From assembly GCA_947473305.1 (NCBI GenBank), contig CANJCB010000023.1, positions 1-62,754 of the forward strand: DNA of 62,754 nucleotides, read 5' to 3'. This stretch comes from Rhodospirillales bacterium (GTDB lineage Bacteria; Pseudomonadota; Alphaproteobacteria; ATCC43930; CGMCC-115725). Within the stretch, counting starts at the first letter, position 1. Each line of letters opens with the position of its first letter. Of this stretch, positions 35,076-45,786 are shown one piece after another. Made by a program: the position numbers and the translations under genes. Under the pieces are notes generated by a model. It made no database searches, had not been told where the DNA came from, and was given only the letters and a program-made list of their open reading frames with translations.

Positions 35076-35099
35076 AAGGCCCCCGCGAGGGGGCCTTTT
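35076..35099 (+). terminator. rho-independent terminator of icd
   Basis: AAGGCCCCC (35076-35084), loop GCGA, GGGGGCCTT (35089-35097) and then a T-rich run TTTTCGTTTG. It is a perfect 9-bp stem with a GNRA-type loop 24 bases after the icd stop. It also lies just downstream of the convergent alaS stop at 35125 and might stop that transcript weakly, but the minus-strand side lacks a T-run. Confidence 0.92.
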
Positions 35100-35124
35100 C
35101 GTTTGTGCCGTATCGTTCGTTAGA

Positions 35125-37800
35125 TCAGGCCGCAGCCTTCGCGGCGACCGCCTGTTCGATGGCGGCGATGGCCGCATCGGCCTTGTCCGCGTCGGGACCG
35201 CCGGCCTGCGCCATATCGGGCCGACCGCCGCCGCCCTTCCCGCCGAGGGCTTCGGAACCAAGCCGGACGAGATCGACGGCGCTGAAGCGGCTCGTCAGAT
35301 CGTCGGTGACGGCAACCACGATGGATGCCTTGCCATCCGCGCGCGCCACAACGACCACGACCCCCGACCCGATCTGCTGCTTCAGCTCGTCGGCAAGCCC
35401 CTTCAATTCCTTGGCCGGCACATTATCCACCACGCGCCCGGCAAGCTTGACGCCCCCCAGATCCTTCGCCTGGGTCGCCGCACCGCCTCCGCCGCCGCTG
35501 GCGAGCGCGCGGCGTGCCTCGGTCAATTCGCGTTCGAGCTTCTTGCGTTCCTCGATCAGCGATACGACGCGGGCCGGAAGCTCGGCCGGAGCGGTCCGCA
35601 GGGCGAAGGCTGCCTGCCGCAGCAGTTCCTCCTCATTGGCCACATGGGCTTCCGCGGCGGCGCCGGTCAGCGCCTCGATACGCCGCACGCCCGAAGCGAC
35701 AGCGCTTTCAGAAACGATCTTGAAGAGCCCGATATCGCCCGTCCGGCGCACATGAGTTCCGCCACAAAGTTCGACGGAGAAGGAACGAGGTGTGGCGGCG
35801 GAGCTGGCCGCCTCGTCCTCGCCCATCGAAACGACGCGGACCTCGTCGCCGTATTTCTCGCCGAAAAGCGCCATCGCGCCAGCCTCGATGGCCTTATCCG
35901 GCGTCATGAGACGGGTCGCAACCTCGCCATTCTGGCGGATACGGGCATTGACCTCCGTCTCTATGGCCTGGAGATCCTCCGGTGTGAGGGGCTTCGAATG
36001 GCTGTAGTCGAACCGCATCCGGTCGGCCGCCACCATGGATCCCTTCTGGGTCACGTGCTCGCCCAGACGCCGCCGCAGCGCCTGATGCAGGAGATGCGTC
36101 ACCGAATGATTGGCGCGTATCGCCGCGCGACGGGTGTCGTCGATCCTGAGCTCCACCGCATCGCCTATTTTCAGGCTGCCATGGGTAACGCTCCCCATGT
36201 GAACATGAAGATCGCCGGCCTTCTTGGCCGTATCGCTCACCGCGAATTCGCCGCCGGTGGCGGAGAATATCGCGCCCGTATCGCCCTGCTGGCCGCCGGA
36301 TTCGCCATAGAAGGGGGTCTGATTGACGAGCAGGGCCGCCTCGGTGCCGGCCTTGATCTCTTCGACCGGCGTGCCGTCGACCACTAGGCCAACAATGGCG
36401 CCTTCGGCCACATGGGTCTCGTAACCCAGGAATTCGGTAGCACCGAGTTTCTCGCGCAGTTCCAGCCAGAGCTGCCCCGTCGCGGCCTCGCCGGAGCCGA
36501 CCCAGCTCCGCCGCGCCTCGGCGCGCTGGCGCTCCATGGCGGCGTTGAAACCGTCGAGGGCGACCTTGCGATTCTGGGCGCGCAGCACATCCTGGGTGAG
36601 GTCGAGCGGGAAGCCATAAGTATCGTAGAGCTTGAAGGCGACCTCGCCCGGAAAATCCTGCGCAGACCCCAGCCGGCTCGTCTCTTCTTCCAACAGACGC
36701 AACCCGCGTTCGAGCGTCTGCTTGAAGCCTGTTTCCTCCAGCTTCAAGGTCTCGGTGATCAGCGCTTCGGCGCGCACCAGTTCCGGAAAGGCAGCGCCCA
36801 TCTGACGGACAAGCGCCGGAACGAGGCGCCACATCATCGGTTCGGTCGCACCCAGGATATGAGCATGGCGCATGGCACGGCGCATGATCCGGCGCAGCAC
36901 ATAGCCACGACCTTCCTTCGATGGAAGGACGCCGTCGGCGATCAGAAAGGAAGAGGCCCGGAGATGGTCGGCGATGACCCGGTGGGACACCGCCTGCGGC
37001 CCGTCGGCCGGGACGTTCGAGGCTTCCGCCGATGCCAGGATCAGCGCCCGCATGAGGTCGATATCGTAATTGTCGTGCTTGCCCTGCAGGACAGCCGTGA
37101 CGCGCTCCAACCCCATGCCGGTATCGATCGAGGGGCGCGGCAGCGGATTGCGCTCCTCCTTCGAGACCTGCTCGTATTGCATGAAGACGAGGTTCCAGAT
37201 CTCGATGAAACGATCCCCGTCCTGATCGGGGCTGCCCGGCGGCCCACCGGGGATCTTGTCACCGTGATCGAAGAAGATCTCGGAACAGGGGCCGCAAGGA
37301 CCGGTGTCGCCCATGGCCCAGAAATTGTCCGAAGTCGGGATCCGGATGATCCGGCTTTCGGGAAGCCCTGCGATCTTGGACCAGAGTTTCGCGGCCTCGT
37401 CGTCCTCGGCATAGACCGTGGCGAGGAGCTTATCCTTCGGCAGGCCGAATTCCTTTGTGATCAGGTTCCAGGCAAGCTCGATCGCCCGTTCCTTGAAGTA
37501 GTCGCCGAAGGAGAAATTCCCCAGCATTTCGAAGAAAGTGTGATGGCGGGCGGTATAGCCGACATTTTCGAGGTCGTTATGCTTGCCGCCGGCCCGCACG
37601 CATTTCTGCGAGGTGGTGGCGCGCTGGTAATCCCGCTTCTCCGCCCCGGTGAAGACGTTCTTGAACTGCACCATGCCGGCGTTGGTGAAAAGCAGGGTCG
37701 GATCGTTGCGCGGCACCAGCGGGCTCGACTGGACGATCTCGTGGCCATTCCTCCCGAAATAATTGAGAAAGGCGGCGCGGATGTCGTTTGCGGTCTGCAT
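35125..37800 (-). CDS. alaS: alanyl-tRNA synthetase
   Basis: About 891 residues from the ATG at 37800 ([26 protein letters not shown]), the usual family start; the open frame continues upstream without homology. It has the class II aminoacylation core ([19 protein letters not shown]), the editing-domain zinc motif HSVTHLLH and CGGTH, and a C-terminal DHHA1 oligomerisation domain with the Gly-rich [16 protein letters not shown]. It charges tRNA-Ala and edits mischarged Ser and Gly. It follows the recA region on the same strand; in many bacteria recA and alaS are neighbours, as here with one small gene (opposite strand) between. Confidence 0.98.
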   Translation of the reverse strand: MQTANDIRAAFLNYFGRNGHEIVQSSPLVPRNDPTLLFTNAGMVQFKNVFTGAEKRDYQRATTSQKCVRAGGKHNDLENVGYTARHHTFFEMLGNFSFGDYFKERAIELAWNLITKEFGLPKDKLLATVYAEDDEAAKLWSKIAGLPESRIIRIPTSDNFWAMGDTGPCGPCSEIFFDHGDKIPGGPPGSPDQDGDRFIEIWNLVFMQYEQVSKEERNPLPRPSIDTGMGLERVTAVLQGKHDNYDIDLMRALILASAEASNVPADGPQAVSHRVIADHLRASSFLIADGVLPSKEGRGYVLRRIMRRAMRHAHILGATEPMMWRLVPALVRQMGAAFPELVRAEALITETLKLEETGFKQTLERGLRLLEEETSRLGSAQDFPGEVAFKLYDTYGFPLDLTQDVLRAQNRKVALDGFNAAMERQRAEARRSWVGSGEAATGQLWLELREKLGATEFLGYETHVAEGAIVGLVVDGTPVEEIKAGTEAALLVNQTPFYGESGGQQGDTGAIFSATGGEFAVSDTAKKAGDLHVHMGSVTHGSLKIGDAVELRIDDTRRAAIRANHSVTHLLHQALRRRLGEHVTQKGSMVAADRMRFDYSHSKPLTPEDLQAIETEVNARIRQNGEVATRLMTPDKAIEAGAMALFGEKYGDEVRVVSMGEDEAASSAATPRSFSVELCGGTHVRRTGDIGLFKIVSESAVASGVRRIEALTGAAAEAHVANEEELLRQAAFALRTAPAELPARVVSLIEERKKLERELTEARRALASGGGGGAATQAKDLGGVKLAGRVVDNVPAKELKGLADELKQQIGSGVVVVVARADGKASIVVAVTDDLTSRFSAVDLVRLGSEALGGKGGGGRPDMAQAGGPDADKADAAIAAIEQAVAAKAAA

Positions 37801-38047
37801 CTTGAATATGTGGGCTTTCGCTGGAGCCGAACCAAGGCGAACAAGGGAACAGCCGCGGAAAGCAAATCGCGCGGCCGAAAGACCCAGTTCCTTGGATTTG
37901 TAACGCGCCCTCTCCTGCCCTGTCCAGCTTGGCCGCGCACCGGCGAAAAGGGACAGGCGGGGAGGCATCCTGCCGCAGGTAAGCACGAACTCCTTTGCTC
38001 TGCCTGCTCCAATCTCCATATCCTGGTCGCGACAGGGATGAGGGAAC

Positions 38048-38230
38048 ATGCCGATGTGGTACGTCACCGGCGGTAGCTATGAAGACCCGGCACAGTGCAA
38101 AGGCCTGCGCGGAACGCCCGAGGAATACGGCCCTTTCACGTCCTACGAGGATGCGCTTAGAAAGTGGTCAGAGGCGGCAAAGCGCCAGATCGACGATTTC
38201 CACCATCGCTTGGTGATCGTCGAAAGATAA
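38048..38230 (+). CDS. DUF4170 family small protein
   Basis: A 60-residue soluble protein: [14 protein letters not shown] at the start, then [20 protein letters not shown] and [12 protein letters not shown]. This is the pattern of DUF4170, a family of short alphaproteobacterial proteins of unknown function. GAGGGA precedes the ATG. It lies between the alaS and recA genes on the opposite strand. The charged helix in the second half suggests protein binding, but nothing more can be said. Confidence 0.8.
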   Translation: MPMWYVTGGSYEDPAQCKGLRGTPEEYGPFTSYEDALRKWSEAAKRQIDDFHHRLVIVER

Positions 38231-38238
38231 GCGAGGCA

Positions 38239-38272
38239 GCGCCGGCCAGCTTTTGACAAGGCGGACCGGCGC
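38239..38272. terminator. inverted repeat between convergent DUF4170 and recA genes
   Basis: GCGCCGG (38239-38245) and CCGGCGC (38266-38272) form a perfect 7-bp stem with a 20-base loop, in the 52-base space between two facing stop codons. T-tracts are weak on both strands, so a shared terminator is only a possibility. Confidence 0.35.
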
Positions 38273-38282
38273 CGGGATCGCT

Positions 38283-39356
<1,074 letters not shown>

Positions 39357-39422
39357 GACCTGTCCTCCACTTATTTCATAGGGTCCCGGAGGTTGCAACT
39401 CGGCACCGGATGAGGACACATT

Positions 39423-39437
39423 GTACGCATTTTGTTC
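39423..39437. promoter_or_regulatory. LexA-like box upstream of recA
   Basis: GTAC-N7-GTTC at 39423-39437 differs by one base from the alphaproteobacterial LexA operator GTTC-N7-GTTC. It is about 67 bases upstream of the recA ATG and about 40 before the GNAT gene on the other strand. The position is right for SOS control. Confidence 0.4.
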
Positions 39438-39476
39438 TCGGCTACAAGTACCTTCTATGTTCTCATTGGAGACGTC

Positions 39477-39938
39477 ATGAATGAGTTTACGATTGTCCCT
39501 GCCGCGCCTCGGCATAGACAGGCCTGGGGCAGGCTTTATGCGGGTTACGCGGCCTTTTACGAAGTTGACCAGACCGAAGAAATGCGTGATCGCGTCTGGG
39601 GTTGGATCCTCGACGAGAACCACGAAGTCGAGGCGCTGATCGCCCTCGATACCTCGGGCACACCAGTGGGACTCGCGCATTTCCGGCAATTCGCTCGTCC
39701 GCTTGCGGCCGGAAGCGGCGGCTATCTCGACGATCTCTTCGTCGATCCCGCTTTTCGCGGCAGAAAGGTTGTGGACGCTCTCTTCTCGTGTTTGAAGGCC
39801 GAGGGGGCAAAACGAGGCTGGGGCCTCATCCGCTGGATCACGGCAGAAGACAACTACCGGGCGCCCGGCGTCTACGACAGGGTGGCGCAACGGACCCGCT
39901 GGGTCACCTACGATCTGGCCCTCAGTCCGCCTCCATGA
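39477..39938 (+). CDS. GNAT family N-acetyltransferase
   Basis: About 153 residues from ATG 39477 with GGAG upstream. It contains the GNAT core: [34 protein letters not shown] (strand 4, then the Q/RxxGxG/A-like acetyl-CoA loop as FRGRKV) and [20 protein letters not shown], the conserved asparagine/tyrosine region. Substrate is unknown. It is divergent from recA, sharing a 120-base promoter region with the LexA-like site, so it might be damage-inducible. Its end overlaps cckA by 17 bases in convergent orientation. Confidence 0.88.
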   Translation: MNEFTIVPAAPRHRQAWGRLYAGYAAFYEVDQTEEMRDRVWGWILDENHEVEALIALDTSGTPVGLAHFRQFARPLAAGSGGYLDDLFVDPAFRGRKVVDALFSCLKAEGAKRGWGLIRWITAEDNYRAPGVYDRVAQRTRWVTYDLALSPPP

Positions 39939-42360
39939 CTTCCTTCACCTTGCCGGCAAGCTGCTTCAGGCTGAAGGGCTTGGGCAGAAAATGGATGTCC
40001 GTATCGCTGTCGAGGCGCTGGCGGAAGGTATCCTCGGCATAGCCCGAGATGAAAATCACCTTCATGTCGGGCCGGGTCGCGCGGACTTCACGGATAAGCC
40101 CGGGACCGTCCATGCGCGGCATGACCACATCGGTGATCACGAGATCGACCGGCTCGGTCGCATTGTTGATGAGTTCAAGCGCGGCTTCGGCGCTCTTCGC
40201 CTCGATCACCCGATAGCCCTTGTTGCGCAGCGCCCTGGCGCTGAAGAGGCGGACCGGGTCCTCGTCCTCGACCAGGAGCACCGTGCCGGTGCCCGTGAGG
40301 TCCCGGCCGCCGGGTCCTTCCCCAAGCTCGCTGCGCGATTGCATCTGCGCCTCGGTCCCCTCGTGTCGCGGCAGGTAGATCGAGAAGGCCGCCCCCTTGC
40401 CGGGCTCGCTTTCGACGAAAACGAAGCCGCCGGTCTGCCGCACGATCCCATAGACGGTGGAAAGCCCGAGGCCGGTGCCCGATCCCACCTCTTTGGTGGA
40501 AAAGAAAGGTTCGAAAATCCGGATGAGGTTTTCCTTCGGAATGCCGATGCCGGTGTCCGTCACCTCGATCTGCACATAGTCGCCCGGCGGCATAACCTCG
40601 TGTCCGCGGCGGATCGGCTGGTCGTTGATGAAATTCGCGGTGCGCACGGAGAGAATCCCACCGCCCGACATGGCGTCCCGGGCATTGACCGCGAGGTTGA
40701 TGATGACCTGCTCCAGCTGGCCCTGGTCGACCTTTACAAGCCCGAGGTCCCGGCCGTGGACGACTTTCAATTCGATATTTTCGCCGATAAGCCGACGCAG
40801 GAGGTGGGAGAGCTCGGCCAGCACGTCGGTGATGTTGAGAATGCGCGGCTGAAGGGTCTGCTGCCGCGAGAAGGCCAAGAGCTGGCGCACGAGATTTGCC
40901 GCCCGATTGGCGTTCTGCTTTATCTGCATGATATCGGCGAAGGAAGGATCGCCCGGCCGGAACCGCAGCAGCAGGAGATCGCAGAAGCCGATCATCGCGG
41001 TCAGCAGATTGTTGAAGTCATGCGCAACGCCACCCGCGAGCTGCCCCACGGCCTGCATCTTCTGGGATTGGGCGAATTGCGCCTCGAGACTCTTCTGTTC
41101 GGTGGTGTCGATGAAATGGAGAATGAGGCCGGATTGCGCCGCGTCCACCGTTTCAAGACGGCTGACGAAGAGCGCCGCCGATTTCTCGCGCGAGCCTTTG
41201 AGACGCACCTCCAGAGGGCCGGTGAAGGCCTTGCCGTCGCCATCCATCGCCAACAGGCTCGTGACATTGCGCTGGCTGCCGTCGGCGATGAAATCCATCA
41301 CCCCGCGGCCGATAAGCTCGTCGTGCGAAGCGCCGAAAAGATCGGCCAGAGCGACGTTGGCTTCCTCGAGGCCGCCCGCGCGGTCGAGGAGCGCGATCCC
41401 GATCGGGGCGTCGGCGAAGAACCGTTGGAACCGTTGCCGCGAAAGGCGCAGCGCCTCTTCCCAGTGGCGCTCCGGCGTCAGGTCGCGCAAGACGGCCCGG
41501 GTCTCGACCCTGCCCTCCAGATGCAGACTGTGCTGGCTCAGCCAGGCATGGAGACTGCCGCCCCCCCTCGGCCGCAGGACGACCTCCCCCTGCCCTTCCC
41601 CGTCGGCTTGCAGCGCGGCGGGCAGCTTGGGCAGGAATTCCGCAAGTCTCGCCGCGCTGCCGGCCAATTCCTCCTGGGATACCCCGAGCCATTGCGCGAG
41701 CGTCCTATTGGCGAAAAGCAACCGCCCTTCGTCGTCGGCGGCATAGAAACCGAGCGGCGCCTCATCGAGGAAATCCTTCAGGCCTGACTGAGCCTCGCTT
41801 GCCGCCTGCTGCAGGGAGCGGCGCGCGGAAGCATCCTCGAAAGTCCAAAGGGTCGCTCCCCCGCTATCAAGCCGGCGGCCTTTCACGTCGAGCAACACGG
41901 ACTCGCCTGCATCGGAGGCAAGCGTGATGGTGCTGTCCACCGCCTCGCGATCCGTCAATTGCCGGCGGACCGCAGCAAAAGCCGCAGGGTCCGAAACCCG
42001 AGCGCCAATCTGATCGAGCGGCGCCGCGTCAATGCCGGGAAAGAGCCGGTGAAACGGCGCGTTCGCATAAGCCACAGCCCCGGAAGCCGTCAAAACGAGA
42101 TGGGCGGAACTCCCGGTTTCCAAAGCTTTCGCCATGAGGTCCAGCCGATCCGACAAGGTCGCCGCGATCGAACGAGCCGCCAGACCGGATAACGTCGCCA
42201 CCAACGCCAAACCGGCCAGGACGGCCGCCAAGGGCCAGGCGATCCGGATCTCGATAACTTCGAGGAACGAAAGGCCCAGGATGCAGGCCGCGCCGATGCC
42301 GCCGGCAACGCCGACCAAACCAAGCCCCCTCGACCAGGGAGGCAGATGGGCCGCCGTCAT
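39922..42360 (-). CDS. cckA: CckA hybrid sensor histidine kinase (CtrA phosphorelay)
   Basis: An 812-residue hybrid kinase. It has two membrane helices at about 13-35 and 42-60, PAS-type domains at about 85-180, 195-290 and 310-425, a HisKA domain with His447 ([13 protein letters not shown]), HATPase boxes ([23 protein letters not shown]), and a C-terminal receiver with Asp744 in VITDVVMP and Lys in LPKPFS. The [18 protein letters not shown] block and receiver are characteristic of CckA. It phosphorylates or dephosphorylates ChpT and so CtrA. The ATG overlaps the flhB stop (ATGA), so it is the last gene of the flgB-flhB operon and is tied to flagellar expression. Confidence 0.94.
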   Translation of the reverse strand: MTAAHLPPWSRGLGLVGVAGGIGAACILGLSFLEVIEIRIAWPLAAVLAGLALVATLSGLAARSIAATLSDRLDLMAKALETGSSAHLVLTASGAVAYANAPFHRLFPGIDAAPLDQIGARVSDPAAFAAVRRQLTDREAVDSTITLASDAGESVLLDVKGRRLDSGGATLWTFEDASARRSLQQAASEAQSGLKDFLDEAPLGFYAADDEGRLLFANRTLAQWLGVSQEELAGSAARLAEFLPKLPAALQADGEGQGEVVLRPRGGGSLHAWLSQHSLHLEGRVETRAVLRDLTPERHWEEALRLSRQRFQRFFADAPIGIALLDRAGGLEEANVALADLFGASHDELIGRGVMDFIADGSQRNVTSLLAMDGDGKAFTGPLEVRLKGSREKSAALFVSRLETVDAAQSGLILHFIDTTEQKSLEAQFAQSQKMQAVGQLAGGVAHDFNNLLTAMIGFCDLLLLRFRPGDPSFADIMQIKQNANRAANLVRQLLAFSRQQTLQPRILNITDVLAELSHLLRRLIGENIELKVVHGRDLGLVKVDQGQLEQVIINLAVNARDAMSGGGILSVRTANFINDQPIRRGHEVMPPGDYVQIEVTDTGIGIPKENLIRIFEPFFSTKEVGSGTGLGLSTVYGIVRQTGGFVFVESEPGKGAAFSIYLPRHEGTEAQMQSRSELGEGPGGRDLTGTGTVLLVEDEDPVRLFSARALRNKGYRVIEAKSAEAALELINNATEPVDLVITDVVMPRMDGPGLIREVRATRPDMKVIFISGYAEDTFRQRLDSDTDIHFLPKPFSLKQLAGKVKEVMEAD

Positions 42361-43466
42361 GGCGCCGGAACCGACGGGATTACCGGATTGGAAGCAGCGG
42401 GATTGGGCTTGAATTTCCCCTTGAGCTTGAACACGTAGCTGATGATCGCGGCGACGGCTTTGTAATGCTCGGGCGGGATCTCCTCGTCGATTTCGACGCC
42501 GCCGTAAAGCGCGCGGGCCAGCGGCGGGTTTTCGACAATCGGCACATCGTTCTCCCGCGCGACTTCACGGATCTTGGCGGCCATCAAGTCGGCGCCCTTG
42601 GCGACCACCATGGGGGCGCCCGAATCCGCCATGTCGTATTTCAGGGCGACCGCGAAATGGGTCGGGTTCGTCACCACGACCGAGGCCGTCGGAACCGCCG
42701 CCATCATGCGCCTGCGCGACCGCTCCATGCGGATCTGGCGCAAACGGCCGCGAATGACCGGATCGCCTTCCTGCTGCTTGTGCTCTTCCTTCACCTCCTG
42801 CTTCGACATGCGCATCGATTTCAGGAATTGAAAGCGCTGATAGGTGTAGTCGCCGATCGCCAGGGCGGTCAGGACCGACATGACGCCGATCATCATCCGG
42901 ATCACGAGGCTTCGGATCTCGGGCAGGAGTTCTTCCACCGGCATGGTTTGAAGCAAGGGGAGACGGTCGATTTCCGGCCGGATCGAATACCACAGGACAG
43001 TCGAGACGATGACCGCCTTGATCACCGCCTTCAGGAACTCGAAGATTCCGGTCAGGGAGAATATCCGCTTGAAACCGGTCAAGGGCGAGAGGCGGTCGAG
43101 GGTCGGCGCGAGCCGGGTCGTCGAAAAGACGACGCTGTTCTGAAGAAAAGGCCCGACCAGCGCAGCCGCCATGAGCAACAGGGACGGAAGCATGAGCGCT
43201 AAGGCGAGGGCCTTCAAAGTATCGCCGACCGTATCCCACAATGCCCCGTCGAAGGGGATCAGATGGGAAGATGCGATGAATTTGTAGGTAATCTCCTTGA
43301 TGGAAGCGACGAGCCGAGGGGCGAGCAAAACGGCGAAAGCCGTCATGGCCAGCATCATGAACCAGACGTTGATTTCGCGCGACGTGATCACCTGCCCCTT
43401 GTCGCGGGCAGTGCTCAGCTTTTTCCCTGTCGGGTCCTCTGTTTTTTGGCTGTCGTCTTCCGCCAT
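42357..43466 (-). CDS. flhB: flagellar type III export apparatus protein FlhB
   Basis: A 369-residue protein. It has the typical start (SQKTEDPTGKKLSTARDKGQV), four membrane helices at about 30-210, and a cytoplasmic domain with the NPTH autocleavage motif in VVTNPTHFAVALKYD (about residue 270). The subunit switches export from rod/hook to filament substrates after self-cleavage between Asn and Pro. The end (KFKPNPAASNPV) is low-complexity. It follows fliR with 3 bases and overlaps cckA. Confidence 0.97.
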   Translation of the reverse strand: MAEDDSQKTEDPTGKKLSTARDKGQVITSREINVWFMMLAMTAFAVLLAPRLVASIKEITYKFIASSHLIPFDGALWDTVGDTLKALALALMLPSLLLMAAALVGPFLQNSVVFSTTRLAPTLDRLSPLTGFKRIFSLTGIFEFLKAVIKAVIVSTVLWYSIRPEIDRLPLLQTMPVEELLPEIRSLVIRMMIGVMSVLTALAIGDYTYQRFQFLKSMRMSKQEVKEEHKQQEGDPVIRGRLRQIRMERSRRRMMAAVPTASVVVTNPTHFAVALKYDMADSGAPMVVAKGADLMAAKIREVARENDVPIVENPPLARALYGGVEIDEEIPPEHYKAVAAIISYVFKLKGKFKPNPAASNPVIPSVPAP

Positions 43467-43469
43467 GGC

Positions 43470-44234
43470 TCAGCCGGGGATAATGCTGGTGAATTGGGTC
43501 GTAAAATATTCTAGGAACCACCGCAGGCTCGCGGCCAGCAAAAAGACGATGAGGATGAGCCCGCCGATGATCTGGGCGGGCAAAGTGACGAAATAGATCT
43601 GCACCTGCGGCACCAGCCGCGAGATCACGCCGACACCGATGTTGAAGACCGTGCCGACGACGATGAAGGGCGAAGAAATCTCGATCGCCACCCGAAAGGA
43701 CGCGCCGACTGTTCGGGTGATGGTCTCGGTAAGATCGCCGATCGGCAGCATCCCGCCCGGCGGGAAGATCGAATAGCTGTTGACCACCGCGCGCAGCATC
43801 AGGTGATGGGTGTCGGTCATCAAGATAACGAGGGTGCCGAGAAGCCCATAAAGCGCTCCGACGATGGCCCCCTGTTGAGCCATCAGCGGGTTCATGGTCA
43901 GCACACTCGACAGCCCCAATTGCAGGGAGACCACCATGCCCGCCGTCTCCAGGGTCGCGAGCATGATGCGGGCCAGGATGCCGATGAAGGCGCCAGCCAT
44001 GCTTTCCATGGCGATGATGCTCGATAGCTGAAGCGGGCTGCTGGGCAGGGCCGGCATCTGCGACACCATCACCGGTGACAGCAGTATCGCCAGCGCGACC
44101 GCGAGCAGCAGCCGAACCCGTTGCGGCACCAGCAATTCGCCGAAGGTCGGCAGCAGCGACAGGGCCGCGCCGACGCGCACGAATATCAGCATCGCTCCGA
44201 AAAGGTTGTTGGGAAGCAGCTGCTCGAGCGGCAT
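43470..44234 (-). CDS. fliR: flagellar export apparatus protein FliR
   Basis: A 254-residue membrane protein with about six helices. The start LEQLLPNNLFGAMLIFVRVGAALSLLP and the middle GASFRVAIEISSPFIVVGTVFNIGVGVISRLVPQVQIYFV are diagnostic. With FliP and FliQ it forms the export gate under the MS-ring. It lies six bases after fliQ and four before flhB. Confidence 0.97.
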   Translation of the reverse strand: MPLEQLLPNNLFGAMLIFVRVGAALSLLPTFGELLVPQRVRLLLAVALAILLSPVMVSQMPALPSSPLQLSSIIAMESMAGAFIGILARIMLATLETAGMVVSLQLGLSSVLTMNPLMAQQGAIVGALYGLLGTLVILMTDTHHLMLRAVVNSYSIFPPGGMLPIGDLTETITRTVGASFRVAIEISSPFIVVGTVFNIGVGVISRLVPQVQIYFVTLPAQIIGGLILIVFLLAASLRWFLEYFTTQFTSIIPG

Positions 44235-44240
44235 GGGTCC

Positions 44241-44504
44241 CTAACCGTGGATGATCCGGCTGACCAGGCCTTGAGTGAAGCTTTCGAGCGTCTGCAACAT
44301 GAACGGCAGGACAACCAGCAGCGAGAGCAGGATGATCACCACCTTGGGCACGAAGCTTAAGGTCGGCTCCTGGAGCTGGGTCAGCGCCTGAATCATCGAG
44401 ATGGCAAGGCCGACGACAAGGGCCAACAGCATCATGGGCAGGCCGAGCTTCAGGGTGACAAAGACCGCTTCGCGAGCGAGGTCGATGGCTTCCGATGCGT
44501 CCAT
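44241..44504 (-). CDS. fliQ: flagellar export apparatus protein FliQ
   Basis: An 87-residue protein with two membrane helices (about 17-38 and 52-75). VGLAISMIQALTQLQEPTLSFVPK is the conserved loop and second-half start. It assembles with FliP and FliR in the core export gate. It is separated from fliE by 43 bases and from fliR by six; all are in one minus-strand operon that starts with flgB. Confidence 0.96.
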   Translation of the reverse strand: MDASEAIDLAREAVFVTLKLGLPMMLLALVVGLAISMIQALTQLQEPTLSFVPKVVIILLSLLVVLPFMLQTLESFTQGLVSRIIHG

Positions 44505-44547
44505 GGGCGGTTTCTCCCCCAGTGGCCTTCCGGCAGCCCCCGAGCCG

Positions 44548-44850
44548 CTACATCGGCATGCGGAGGATTTCCTGATAGGCCGATATCACACGGTCACGTA
44601 CAGCGGCAACCGTCTGCAAAGCGACTTCAGCATTAGATACCGCAGCGGCGACCTCGGCGATATCGGCTTTACCGGTCGCGGCCTTGATCGTCGCGACTTC
44701 GCCCTGCTTGATCGTGGAGATCGTATCGCCGGCCGCCTCCTTCAGAAGATCGCCGAAGCCGCCCCCCGATTCACCGACGGAAAGGCCGGGGCCCTTCATT
44801 TTGCCGGCATTGGCATAGGCGCTTATGGCGGAGGCGAAATTGACGGCCAT
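44548..44850 (-). CDS. fliE: flagellar hook-basal body complex protein FliE
   Basis: A 100-residue protein with the family end AEVALQTVAAVRDRVISAYQEILRMPM and a Gly/Ser-rich N-terminal half (SVGESGGGFGDLLKE). It links the MS-ring to the rod. Position after flgC and before fliQ is the standard order in alphaproteobacteria. Confidence 0.95.
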   Translation of the reverse strand: MAVNFASAISAYANAGKMKGPGLSVGESGGGFGDLLKEAAGDTISTIKQGEVATIKAATGKADIAEVAAAVSNAEVALQTVAAVRDRVISAYQEILRMPM

Positions 44851-44872
44851 GGGAAACTCCTAAAGCGCCGCG

Positions 44873-45283
44873 TCAGCCGCGCAGCAAATCAATGGTGCGG
44901 CTCAGCATCGCCTTCGAAGCCTCGATCACGTTGAGGTTGGCCTCGTAGCTGCGCTGCGCCTCGCGCATGTCCATGACCTCGATCATGGGATTGACGTTCG
45001 GCATCTTGACGTAGCCTTCGGCATCGGCGCCCGGATGGACCGGATCGTAATGGCGCTGAAAATCGCCCGGCGCCGGACCGACCCGACCGACCCCGACCTT
45101 GGTCGCATCGAGCTGCTGGTCGAAGACCGAGCGGAAACTGATGATCTTGCGGCGGTAGGGATCGCCGCCGGGTGTGAGCGCCGTCGACTGGGCGTTTGCC
45201 AGGTTTTCCGAGATGACCTTGAGCCGGGCGCTCTCCGCATCGAGACCTGACACGGCGACCTGGAGGGATTTCGAAAGATCCAT
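44873..45283 (-). CDS. flgC: flagellar basal-body rod protein FlgC
   Basis: A 136-residue rod protein. It has the N-terminal rod motif SLQVAVSGLDAESARLKVISENLANAQST and the C-terminal coiled segment MREAQRSYEANLNVIEASKAMLSRTIDLL, as in the family. The middle has VKMPNVNPMIEVMDM. It builds the proximal rod with FlgB and FlgF. It begins 11 bases after flgB. Confidence 0.97.
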   Translation of the reverse strand: MDLSKSLQVAVSGLDAESARLKVISENLANAQSTALTPGGDPYRRKIISFRSVFDQQLDATKVGVGRVGPAPGDFQRHYDPVHPGADAEGYVKMPNVNPMIEVMDMREAQRSYEANLNVIEASKAMLSRTIDLLRG

Positions 45284-45294
45284 CGGCGCTCTCC

Positions 45295-45708
45295 TTAGCC
45301 TGAACTATGGCCGAGCGCGGTCTTCACCATGCCGACCTGCTTGCGATAGAGATTTGTCATCAAAGCGTAATCGCTCGCCGTCTGAGAAACCTTGAGCATC
45401 TGGTCCTCAAGGGAAACGGCGTTGCCCGAGAGCGATTTCTCGCCCCCTTTCTCCTTCGACGAATTGCCGCTTCCATTGGCGGACACGGGGCGGCCGCCGA
45501 AATGGCCCGATGCGGTCGTCGAAAGGCGGAGCTTGCTGGTGCCGCCTTCCTGAAGCACCTTGCGGAAATCGGGCTCCTTCATGTCCTCTGGCACATAGCC
45601 GGGCGTATCCACATTGGCGACATTCTGCGCGAGCACGGTCTGACGTTCGGTCAGCCAGGCAAGCCGCTTGGCCATCGCCTTGAATACGGGTATCTGAGAA
45701 AGGTCCAT
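45295..45708 (-). CDS. flgB: flagellar basal-body rod protein FlgB
   Basis: A 137-residue rod protein with ERQTVLAQNVANVDTPGYVPEDM near the start and DQMLKVSQTASDYALMTNLYRKQVGMVKTAL at the end. The middle is Gly/Ser/Lys-rich and disordered. It is the first gene of the flgB-flgC-fliE-fliQ-fliR-flhB-cckA operon and is divergent from the antiporter gene, with 78 bases between. A CtrA-like site lies in that space. Confidence 0.97.
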   Translation of the reverse strand: MDLSQIPVFKAMAKRLAWLTERQTVLAQNVANVDTPGYVPEDMKEPDFRKVLQEGGTSKLRLSTTASGHFGGRPVSANGSGNSSKEKGGEKSLSGNAVSLEDQMLKVSQTASDYALMTNLYRKQVGMVKTALGHSSG

Positions 45709-45752
45709 GGGGTTCCCGACCTAAATATGGCGGGAGCTTGTCACGAAATTTC

Positions 45753-45767
45753 TTAAAAAGCTATTTA
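45753..45767. promoter_or_regulatory. candidate CtrA-binding site upstream of flgB
   Basis: TTAA-N7-TTTA at 45753-45767 differs by one base from the full CtrA site TTAA-N7-TTAA. It is about 45-60 bases upstream of the flgB ATG, in a short AT-rich island between the two divergent genes. CtrA itself is not in the window. Confidence 0.4.
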
Positions 45768-45786
45768 TTTCGCTTCTCGAGGTTCC

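Noticed and set aside
36412-38076. 554-codon plus-strand open frame across alaS
   Set aside because: Antisense to alaS, no ribosome site, composition typical of shadow frames in high-GC DNA.
39991-41787. 598-codon plus-strand open frame across cckA
   Set aside because: Antisense to cckA whose motifs are complete; no family resemblance.
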